From Bolinopsis microptera (Eukaryota > Ctenophora > Tentaculata > Lobata > Bolinopsidae): a stretch of 64,000 nt of DNA. Positions within the stretch are counted from its first letter, which is position 1; every line of letters begins with the position of its first letter. The translations under genes were made by a program, and so were the position numbers. Below the pieces are notes generated by a model. It ran no database searches, was not told the DNA's origin, and saw only the letters and a program-made list of their open reading frames with translations. The stretch covers positions 21,976,103 to 22,040,102 of the forward strand of contig NC_087072.1 in the NCBI RefSeq assembly GCF_026151205.1, given 5' to 3'. This document shows, in pieces, positions 11,011 to 19,638 of the stretch.

Positions 11011-11754
11011 CCTTATCTGACCTTATTTGGACGGACATTACTTGAACGCTGGAGGCCCTAGCGTTCATCTTAATGTCCGTTCAAATAAAGTTCGTTCAAT
11101 TAATGTCCGTCCAAGTTAAAATCCGTTTAATTTTTTTCAAACATTTTTTCATTTCGAAATTTTTGTCCAGAATATGACAACTTTTTAAGTTCAGTCAATT
11201 TCAATAGCTATCATTAAACTAAACTATATTGTTGAATTAATAAAAACAAGGTATTATAAAATTTTAACAATCTGAATTGTAAATATCACATTATTGCATG
11301 ATCACTATCTTGAAATTAAGTTGATCTTCGGCTTCTTCTACCTCCACATTTTCTCTTACAACTAGAATGCCTAAAGTACAGCTTAAGCTTTATCTCTAGC
11401 CCCCCACTTGGTATAGGCGACCTTCGGTGGCTTATGTCAGCTTCGATACCTTCTACCATACCACCCATCTCGATAAAGTAGAAGACAAACCGGGATATCT
11501 CCGGCCCTAGGTATGTGACCGACGGTATCTAATTTAGTCGTGTAGGTACCTTCGTACCTTATCTGCACAGCGCAGATAAGCTTACTGTATGAAAAATGGA
11601 TTTGAAAATCGTTTGCTAAAATTAAAAAAACTTCAAAAAAAGATGAAAAAATTCGGAGTTTTGATAGTTTTGATTGCCTTCTAGCGTTCATATTAATGTC
11701 CGTTCATAATTATGTCCGTTCAAGTAATGTCCGTCCAAATAAGGTCCGATAAGG
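11011..11754. mobile_element. Non-autonomous DNA transposon, TA-flanked (family 1, short copy)
   Basis: The ends are inverted repeats of about 40 bp starting CCTTATC(T/G)GACCTTATTT, with TA on both sides (11009-11010, 11755-11756). The ends contain several copies of a TGTCCGTTCAA-like subterminal repeat. The last 170 bases match the right end of the 2.2-kb copy at 38134-40293. No transposase ORF is present. It lies just downstream of the TIR gene. Confidence 0.85.
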
Positions 11755-11920
11755 TAGTTCATAAATTATAAAACAAGTTTAATGCTCGAATTAATTAAAA
11801 AAATTACCTCCTTATGTTTTATTACTATGTCAAAAGAAAAATAGTGTGACTTAATAACCTCCCAGGGTTCAAAATATTTGAGGTCTGAAAACTTGCAATA
11901 ATTTTTGCTGTTTACACTTT

Positions 11921-14900
11921 TCATGCTTTCTTTTTCAACATAGAAGACATTTCTTGAACTATTTTCATCTTAATTCTTCCAAATGCTCCTGCAGCAGTAG
12001 TTGCTGATGAAGAAGGTTGAGACACTACTACTGGAGCAGTGAAACATTGCGATGAAATAGTTTCCAAATTAGGTACTGTAGAGGCAGATACCAGTTGAGT
12101 AAGCACTGTAGAGGCAGGTACCACTTGAGTAGGTACTGTAGAGACAGGTACCAGTTGAGTAGGTATTGTAGAGGCAGGTACCATTTGAGTAGGAACTGTA
12201 GAGGCAGGTACCAGTTGAGAAGGCACTGTAGAGGCAGGTACTAGTTCAGTAGGTACTGTAGTCGTAGAGGCAGGTACCACTTGAGTAGGTACTGTAGAGG
12301 CAGGTACCAGTTGAGCAGGTACAGTAGAGGCAGGTACCAGTTGAGTAGGTTCTGTAGAGGCAGGTACCTGTTGAGTAGGTATTGTAGAGGCAGGTACCAT
12401 TTGAGTAGGTACTGTAGATGCAGGCCCCAGTTGAGTAGGTACTGTAGAGGCAGGCACCACTTCAGTAGGTACTGTAGAGGCAGGTACCCCTTGAGAAGGT
12501 ACTGTAAAGGCAGGTACCACTTGAGCAGGTACTGTGGAGGCAGGTACCAGTTCAGTAGGTACTGTAGAAGCAGGTACCAGTTGAATAGGTAACGTAGAGG
12601 CAGGTACCAGTTGAGTAGGTACAGTAGAGGCAGGTACCATTTGAGTAGGTACTGTAGATGCAAGTACCACTTGAGTAGGCATTGTAGAGACAGGTACTAG
12701 TTCAGTAGGTACTGTAGAGGCAGGTACCACTTGAGTAGGTACTGTAGAGGCAGATACCAGTTGAGTAGGTTCTGTAGAGGCAGGTACCAGTTGAGTAGGT
12801 ATTGTATAGGCAGGTACCATTTGATTAGGTACTGTAGATGCAAGTACCACTTGAGTAGGTACTGTAGAGGCAGGTACTCCTTGAGAAGGTACTGTAGAGG
12901 CAGGTACTCCTTGAGAAGGTACTGTAGAGGCAGGTACCACTTCAGTAGGTACTGTAGAGGCAGGTACCCCTTGAGAAGGTACTGTAGAGGCAGATACCAC
13001 TTGAGTAGGTACTGTAGAGGCAGGTACCACTTGAGTAGGTACTGTAGAGGCAGGTACCAGTTGATCAGGTACAGTAGAGGCAGGTACCAGTAGGGTAGGT
13101 TCTGTAGAGGCAGGTACCAGTTGAGTAGGTATTGTAGAGGCAGGTACCATTTGAGTAGGTACTGTAGAGGCAGGTACTCCTTGAGAAAGTACTGTAGAGG
13201 CAGGTACCACTTCAGTAGGTACTGTAGAGGCAGGTACCCCTTGAGAAGGTACTGTAAAGGCAGGTACCACTTGAGTAGGTACTGCGGAGGCAGGTACCAG
13301 TTCAGTAGGTACTGTAGAAGCAGGTAACAGTTCATTAAGTACTGTAGAGGCAGATACCACTTGAGTAGGTACTGTAGAGGCAGGTACCACTTGAGTAGGT
13401 ACTGTAGAGGCAGGTACCAGTAGGGTAGGTTCTGTAGAGGCAGGTACCAGTTGAGTAGGTATTGTAGAGGCAGGTACCATTTGAGTAGGTACTGTAGATG
13501 CAAGTACCACTTGAGTAGGTACTGTAGAGACAGGTACCAGTTGAGTAGGTACTGTAGAGGCAGGTACCAGTTGAGTAGGTACTGTAGAGACAGATACCAG
13601 TTGAGCGGGTATTGTAGAGGCAGGTACCAGTTGAGTAGGTACTGTAGAGGCAGGCACCACTTCAGTAGGTACTGTAGAGGCAGGTATCACTTGAGCAGGT
13701 ACTGTAGAGGCAGGAACCCTTTGAGAAGGTACTGTAGAGGCAGGTACCACTTGAGTAGGTACTGTAGAGGCAGGTACCAGTTGAGCAGGTACTGTAGAGG
13801 CAGTTACCAGTTGATTAGGTTCTGTAGAGGCAGGTACCATTTGAGTAGGTACTGCAGATGCAAGTACCACTTGAGTAGGTACTGCAGAGGCAGGTACCCC
13901 TTGAGAAGGTACTGTAGAGGCAGGTACCACTTCAGTAGGTACTGTAGAGGCAGGTACCCCTTGAGAATGTACTGTAAAGGCAGGTACCACTTGAGTAGGT
14001 ACTGTAGAGGCAGGTACCAGTTGAGTAGGCACTGTAAAGGCAGGTACTAGTTCAGTAGGTACTGTAGAGGCAGGTACCAGTTGAGTAGGTATTGTAGAGG
14101 CAGGTACCAGTTGAGTAGGCACTGTAGAGGCAGGTACTAGTTCAGTAGGTACTGTAGAGGCAGGTACCAGTTGAGTAGGTATTGTAGAGGCAGGTACCAT
14201 TTGAGTAGGTACTGTAGATGCAAGTACCACTTGAGTAGGTACTGTAGAGGCAGGTACCAGTTGAGTAGGTACTGTAGAGGCAGGTACCAGTTGAGCAGGT
14301 ACAGTAGAGGCAGGTACCAGTTGAGTAGGTTCTGTAGAAACAGGTACCTGTTGAGTAGGTATTGTAGAGGCAGGTACCATTTGAGTAGGTACTGTAGATG
14401 CGGGCCCCAGTTGAGTAGGTACTGTAGAGGCAGGCACCACTTCAGTAGGTACTGTAGAGGCAGGTACCCCTTGAGAAGGTACTGTAAAGGCAGGTACCAC
14501 TTGAGCAGGTACTGTGGAGGCAGGTACCAGTTCAGTAGGGACTGTAGAAGCAGGTACCAGTTGAATAGGTAACGTAGAGGCAGGTACCAGTTGAGTAGGT
14601 ACAGCAGAGGCAGGTACCATTTGAGTAGGTACTGTAGATGCAAGTACCACTTGAGTAGGCATTGTAGAGACAGGTACTAGTTCAGTAGGTACTGTAGAGG
14701 CAGGTACCACTTGAGTAGGTACTGTAGAGGCAGGTACCAGTAGAATAGGTTCTGTAGAGGCAGGTACCAGTTGAGTAGGTATTGTAGAGGCAGGTACCAT
14801 TTGAGTAGGTACTGTAGATGCAAGTACCACTTGAGTAGGTACTGTAGAGACAGGTACCAGTTGAGTAGGTACTGTAGAGGCAGGTACCAGTTGAGTAGGT

Positions 14901-17900
14901 ACTGTAGAGACAGATACCAGTTGAGCGGGTACTGTAGAGGCAGGTACCAGTTGAGTAGGTACTGTAGAGGCAGGCACCACTTCAGTAGGTACTGTAGAGG
15001 CAGGTATCACTTGAGCAGGTACTGTAGAGGCAGGAACCCTTTGAGAAGGTACTGTAGAGGCAGGTACCACTTGAGTAGGTACTGTAGAGGCAGGTACCAG
15101 TTGAGCAGGTACTGTAGAGGCAGTTACCAGTTGATTAGGTTCTGTAGAGGCAGGTACCATTTGAGTAGGTACTGCAGATGCAAGTACCACTTGAGTAGGT
15201 ACTGCAGAGGCAGGTACCCCTTGAGAAGGTACTGTAGAGGCAGGTACCACTTCAGTAGGTACTGTAGAGGCAGGTACCCCTTGAGAATGTACTGTAAAGG
15301 CAGGTACCACTTGAGTAGGTACTGTAGAGGCAGGTACCAGTTGAGTAGGCACTGTAAAGGCAGGTACTAGTTCAGTAGGTACTGTAGAGGCAGGTACCAG
15401 TTGAGTAGGTATTGTAGAGGCAGGTACCATTTGAGTAGGTACTGTAGATGCAAGTACCACTTGAGTAGGTACTGTAGAGGCAGGTACCAGTTGAGTAGGT
15501 ACTGTAGAGGCAGGTACCAGTTGAGCAGGTACAGTAGAGGCAGGTACCAGTTGAGTAGGTTCTGTAGAAACAGGTACCTGTTGAGTAGGTATTGTAGAGG
15601 CAGGTACCATTTGAGTAGGTACTGTAGATGCGGGCCCCAGTTGAGTAGGTACTGTAGAGGCAGGCACCACTTCAGTAGGTACTGTAGAGGCAGGTACCCC
15701 TTGAGAAGGTACTGTAAAGGCAGGTACCACTTGAGCAGGTACTGTGGAGGCAGGTACCAGTTCAGTAGGGACTGTAGAAGCAGGTACCAGTTGAATAGGT
15801 AACGTAGAGGCAGGTACCAGTTGAGTAGGTACAGCAGAGGCAGGTACCATTTGAGTAGGTACTGTAGATGCAAGTACCACTTGAGTAGGCATTGTAGAGA
15901 CAGGTACTAGTTCAGTAGGTACTGTAGAGGCAGGTACCACTTGAGTAGGTACTGTAGAGGCAGATACCAGTTGAGTAGGTTCTGTAGAGGCAGGTACCAG
16001 TTGAGTAGGTATTGTATAGGCAGGTACCATTTGATTAGGTACTGTAGATGCAAGTACCACTTGAGTAGGTACTGTAGAGGCAGGTACTCCTTGAGAAGGT
16101 ACTGTAGAGGCAGGTACCACTTCAGTAGGTACTGTAGAGGCAGGTACCCCTTGAGAAGGTACTGTAGAGGCGGATACCACTTGAGTAGGTACTGTAGAGG
16201 CAGGTACCACTTGAGTAGGTACTGTAGAGGCAGGTACCAGTTGATCAGGTACAGTAGAGGCAGGTACCAGTAGGGTAGGTTCTGTAGAGGCAGGTACCAG
16301 TTGAGTAGGTATTGTAGAGGCAGGTACCATTTGAGTAGGTACTGTAGATGCAAGTACCAATTGAGTAGGTACTGTAGAGGCAGGTACCAGTTGAGTAGGT
16401 ACTGTAGAGGCAGGTACCAGTTGAGTAGGTACTGTAGAGACAGATACCAGTTGAGCGGGTACTGTAGAGGCAGGTACCAGTTGAGTAGGTACTGTAGAGG
16501 CAGGAACCCCTTGAGAAGGTACTGTAGAGGCAGGTACCACTTGAGTAGGTACTGTAGAGGCAGGTACCAGTTGAGTAGGCACTGTAGAGGCAGGTACTAG
16601 TTCAGTAGGTACTCTAGAGGCAGGTACCAGTTGATTAGGTTCTGTAGAGGCAGGTACCATTTGAGTAGGTACTGCAGATGCAAGTACCACTTGAGTAGGT
16701 ACTGCAGATGCAGGTACCCCTTGAGAAGGTACTGTAGAGGCAGGTTCCACTTCAGTAGGTACTGTAGAGGCAGGTACCCCTTGAGAAGGTACTGTAAAGG
16801 CAGGTACCACTTGAGTAGGTACTGTAGAGGCAGGTACCAGTTGAGTAGGCACTGTAGAGGCAGGTACTAGTTCAGTAGGTACTGTAGAGGCAGGTACCAG
16901 TTGAGTAGGTATTGTAGAGGCAGATACCATTTGAGTAGGTACTGTAGATGCGAGTACCACTTGAGTAGGTACTGTAGAGGCAGGTACCAGTTGAGTAGGT
17001 ACTGTAGAGGCAGGTACCAGTTGAGTAGGTACAGTAGAGGCAGGTACCAGTTGAGTAGGTTCTGTAGAGGCAGGTACCAGTTGAGTAGGTATTGTAGAGG
17101 CAGGTACCATTTGAGTAGGTACTGTAGATGCAAGTACCACTTGAGTAGGTACTGTAGAGGCAGGTACCCCTTGAGAAGGTACTGTAGAGGCAGGTACCAC
17201 TTCAGTAGGTACTGTAGAGGCAGGTACCAGTTCATTAGGTACTGTAGAGGCAGATACCATTTGAATAGGTACTGTAGAGGTCGGCCCGAGTTGAGTAGGT
17301 ACTGTAGAGGCAGGTACCAGTTGAGTAGGTACTGTAGAGACAGATACCAGTTGAGCGGGTACTGTAGAGGCAGGTACCAGTTGAGTAGGTACTGTAGAGG
17401 CAGGCACCACTTCAGTAGGTACTGTAGAGGCAGGTATCACTTGAGCAGGTACTGTAGAGGCAGGAACCCCTTGAGAAGGTACTGTAGAGGCAGGTACCAC
17501 TTGAGTAGGTACTGTAGAGGCAGGTACCAGTTGAGCAGGTACTGTAGAGGCAGTTACCAGTTGATTAGGTTCTGTAGAGGCAGGTACCATTTGAGTAGGT
17601 ACTGCAGATGCAGGTACCACTTGAGTAGGTACTGTAGAGGCAGGTACCAGTTGAGTAGGCACTGTAGAGGCAGGTACTAGTTCAGTAGGTACTGTAGAGG
17701 CAGGTACCAGTTGAGTAGGTATTGTAGAGGCAGGTACCATTTGAGTAGGTACTGTAGATGCAAGTACCACTTGAGTAGGTACTGTAGAGGCAGGTACCAG
17801 TTGATTAGGGACTGTAGAGGCAGGTACCAGTTGAGTAGGTACAGTAGAGGCAGGTACCAGTTGAGTAGGTTCTGTAGAGGCAGGTACCAGTTGAGTAGGT

Positions 17901-18853
17901 ATTGTAGAGGCAGGTACCAGTTGAGTAGGTATTGTAGAGGCAGGTACCATTTGAGTAGGTACTGTAGATGCAAGTACCACTTCAGTAGGTACTGTAGAGG
18001 CAGGTACCAGTTCATTAGGTACTGTAGAGGCAGATACCATTTGAATAGGTACTGTAGAGGTCGGTCCGAGTTGAGTAGGTACTGTAGAGGCAGGTACCAG
18101 TTCATTAGGTACTGTAGAGGCAGATACCACTTGAGTAGGTACTGTAGAGGCAGGTACTAGTTCAGTAGGTACTGTAGAGACAGGTACCTGTTCAGTAGGT
18201 ACTGTAGAGGCATGTACCAGTTCATTAGGTACTGTAGAGGTAGGCCCGAGTTGAGTAGGTACTGTAGAGGCAGGTATCAGTTCATTAGGTACTGTAGAGG
18301 CAGATACCACTTGAGTAGGTACTGTAGAGGCAGGCACCAGTTGAGTAGTCTCTAACTTCTTTAATCTTGCATCGATTTCTTGCTTTATTGCGGTCAAGCC
18401 ATTTTGAAATCTTTCAGTTTCTTCAAAATCAGAAAACATTCTGACTGCAAGCGTTCCACCAAGTGCCATCCCAACTGGGCCTTCCCAAACACCTGGACTC
18501 TTCATCCTTTCCTCCATGATAACTGGAATCATATTACCAGCGCCTTTCCGTCTCATTGCGTACTTAAACTCAAGTTTGCAATTGTCATTATCCTGTCCGG
18601 ATTGAACTTTGTCCGCGTATCTCTTAGTTACGAACACAATAATAAGCTTGGTTTTATCAATGCCGTCACACATTTTGTCAACAATGTCACCCGTCATTCT
18701 ATCACTGTCGAACCAAGTTTTATATCCGAGCTGCTTCAGAGCGTCGTTAACTGCAGACACTCTGTCGTGATTGTCCCGACCTTGTTCGTCTGTCGCCCAA
18801 TCATGGGACAAAAACACATCGGTACTTTCCTCTGTCTCAACTGAACTCGTCAT
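11921..18853 (-). CDS. TIR-domain protein with about 209 decapeptide repeats
   Basis: A single 2310-residue open frame. Residues about 10-145 form a TIR domain: DVFLSHDWATDE at the first strand, a GYKTWFDSD box 2-like segment, KLIIVFVTKRYADKV, and CKLEFKYAM, in which the Glu fits the position used by NAD-cleaving TIR domains. Residues about 176-2262 are a Thr/Ser/Pro/Val-rich decapeptide repeat of the type VPASTVPTQL. The last 50 residues leave the repeat and end in a basic helix-like segment (IKMKIVQEMSSMLKKKA). No signal peptide or membrane segment is visible, so a cytosolic protein is expected. The repeat would then be a long disordered tail rather than a secreted mucin. TIR proteins act in innate immunity or NAD cleavage; the role here is inferred. 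The start was chosen because the TIR domain begins 10 residues after this Met. Confidence 0.85.
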   Translation of the reverse strand: MTSSVETEESTDVFLSHDWATDEQGRDNHDRVSAVNDALKQLGYKTWFDSDRMTGDIVDKMCDGIDKTKLIIVFVTKRYADKVQSGQDNDNCKLEFKYAMRRKGAGNMIPVIMEERMKSPGVWEGPVGMALGGTLAVRMFSDFEETERFQNGLTAIKQEIDARLKKLETTQLVPASTVPTQVVSASTVPNELIPASTVPTQLGPTSTVPNELVHASTVPTEQVPVSTVPTELVPASTVPTQVVSASTVPNELVPASTVPTQLGPTSTVPIQMVSASTVPNELVPASTVPTEVVLASTVPTQMVPASTIPTQLVPASTIPTQLVPASTEPTQLVPASTVPTQLVPASTVPNQLVPASTVPTQVVLASTVPTQMVPASTIPTQLVPASTVPTELVPASTVPTQLVPASTVPTQVVPASAVPTQMVPASTEPNQLVTASTVPAQLVPASTVPTQVVPASTVPSQGVPASTVPAQVIPASTVPTEVVPASTVPTQLVPASTVPAQLVSVSTVPTQLVPASTVPTQLGPTSTVPIQMVSASTVPNELVPASTVPTEVVPASTVPSQGVPASTVPTQVVLASTVPTQMVPASTIPTQLVPASTEPTQLVPASTVPTQLVPASTVPTQLVPASTVPTQVVLASTVPTQMVSASTIPTQLVPASTVPTELVPASTVPTQLVPASTVPTQVVPAFTVPSQGVPASTVPTEVEPASTVPSQGVPASAVPTQVVLASAVPTQMVPASTEPNQLVPASRVPTELVPASTVPTQLVPASTVPTQVVPASTVPSQGVPASTVPTQLVPASTVPAQLVSVSTVPTQLVPASTVPTQLVPASTVPTQLVLASTVPTQMVPASTIPTQLVPASTEPTLLVPASTVPDQLVPASTVPTQVVPASTVPTQVVSASTVPSQGVPASTVPTEVVPASTVPSQGVPASTVPTQVVLASTVPNQMVPAYTIPTQLVPASTEPTQLVSASTVPTQVVPASTVPTELVPVSTMPTQVVLASTVPTQMVPASAVPTQLVPASTLPIQLVPASTVPTELVPASTVPAQVVPAFTVPSQGVPASTVPTEVVPASTVPTQLGPASTVPTQMVPASTIPTQQVPVSTEPTQLVPASTVPAQLVPASTVPTQLVPASTVPTQVVLASTVPTQMVPASTIPTQLVPASTVPTELVPAFTVPTQLVPASTVPTQVVPAFTVHSQGVPASTVPTEVVPASTVPSQGVPASAVPTQVVLASAVPTQMVPASTEPNQLVTASTVPAQLVPASTVPTQVVPASTVPSQRVPASTVPAQVIPASTVPTEVVPASTVPTQLVPASTVPAQLVSVSTVPTQLVPASTVPTQLVPVSTVPTQVVLASTVPTQMVPASTIPTQLVPASTEPILLVPASTVPTQVVPASTVPTELVPVSTMPTQVVLASTVPTQMVPASAVPTQLVPASTLPIQLVPASTVPTELVPASTVPAQVVPAFTVPSQGVPASTVPTEVVPASTVPTQLGPASTVPTQMVPASTIPTQQVPVSTEPTQLVPASTVPAQLVPASTVPTQLVPASTVPTQVVLASTVPTQMVPASTIPTQLVPASTVPTELVPASTVPTQLVPASTIPTQLVPASTVPTELVPAFTVPTQLVPASTVPTQVVPAFTVHSQGVPASTVPTEVVPASTVPSQGVPASAVPTQVVLASAVPTQMVPASTEPNQLVTASTVPAQLVPASTVPTQVVPASTVPSQRVPASTVPAQVIPASTVPTEVVPASTVPTQLVPASTIPAQLVSVSTVPTQLVPASTVPTQLVPVSTVPTQVVLASTVPTQMVPASTIPTQLVPASTEPTLLVPASTVPTQVVPASTVPTQVVSASTVLNELLPASTVPTELVPASAVPTQVVPAFTVPSQGVPASTVPTEVVPASTVLSQGVPASTVPTQMVPASTIPTQLVPASTEPTLLVPASTVPDQLVPASTVPTQVVPASTVPTQVVSASTVPSQGVPASTVPTEVVPASTVPSQGVPASTVPSQGVPASTVPTQVVLASTVPNQMVPAYTIPTQLVPASTEPTQLVSASTVPTQVVPASTVPTELVPVSTMPTQVVLASTVPTQMVPASTVPTQLVPASTLPIQLVPASTVPTELVPASTVPAQVVPAFTVPSQGVPASTVPTEVVPASTVPTQLGPASTVPTQMVPASTIPTQQVPASTEPTQLVPASTVPAQLVPASTVPTQVVPASTTTVPTELVPASTVPSQLVPASTVPTQMVPASTIPTQLVPVSTVPTQVVPASTVLTQLVSASTVPNLETISSQCFTAPVVVSQPSSSATTAAGAFGRIKMKIVQEMSSMLKKKA
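12070..18340 (-). repeat. 30-bp coding minisatellite, about 209 units
   Basis: The plus-strand unit contains AGGTACTGTAGAGGCAGGTA and most copies have a GGTACC core. The phase is kept throughout apart from one 6-base insertion near 12261 (STTTVP in the protein). Because 30 is divisible by three, other frames of the array are also open. Longer blocks are duplicated: 14171-14572 is repeated at 15401-15802 (shift 1230 = 41 units) and 13451-14050 at 14771-15370 (shift 1320 = 44 units). Confidence 0.95.
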
Positions 18854-19486
18854 GTCTTAAGTGCAGAGGGTGAGAAGAAGAATACAAGAAAAAGGTTTAA
18901 GCAATATGCAAGGAGAAGTTTATGTATGGTGCAGATCCAGGCCAAGTTCTGCGACTTTACTTAAACGATTAAAGGATTAAGTAATTTGCTTATAATAATT
19001 ACTTGCTTTGGATGAATATTTGTTGTTGTAAACTGATTTAAGAACAAACACCGAGCAGCGATATAACGAGTTCCAAAATCATAACCAAGTTGTTTATGTA
19101 CTGCAAAATAACAAAGAGTCATTCTAAAAAGCTAAAAGTGATCTTGCATGTACCGTATTAAAATTTCCCAAGAAAAATCACCTATCCTCAATTTTCTACT
19201 CAAGAGTAAGTTTTGACCTTTAAGTCCGCATCATCGTGTCGCATTACGCACACGGCAGATGTTACCGAATTTATTTACGCGAGGTGGATGCTATACACTA
19301 AATGAGGGCTTGGAGACCGGGACGGAGATACTAATTCAGACTTCAATAATATAATACACTGAATAATGAATATTCAGTATAAAAATAGAAATCCTACGAA
19401 ATTGAACTAGCTGAACGAGATGAAAGCTGCTTGCAGAGTATGAGTGATGCAGAGCAGCAGTAAGAGAAATATTATTATACAGCTAA
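18854..19486. other. Intergenic between the TIR gene and the K+ channel
   Basis: No convincing ORF. It should hold the TIR promoter and, further right, the unplaced last exon of the channel. A 19-C homopolymer follows at 19487-19505. Confidence 0.5.
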
Positions 19487-19638
19487 CCCCCCCCCCCCCC
19501 CCCCCAGCTAAGCACCACATTGATACCGGCATTAAACAATAGCGAAACCGCCTTTGATATACAACAATCAAGGATATCAAAATCATTTGTGACCATTAAC
19601 AATCGGCTATTGACGCGAACTTTTGGTATTGAAATTAC

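Noticed and set aside
12241-18160. Many ORFs on both strands inside the decapeptide array (LQYLLNWYLP and SRYCRGRYQL repeats)
   Set aside because: They are the other frames of a 30-bp repeat whose length is divisible by three; only the long minus frame is tied to a real domain.
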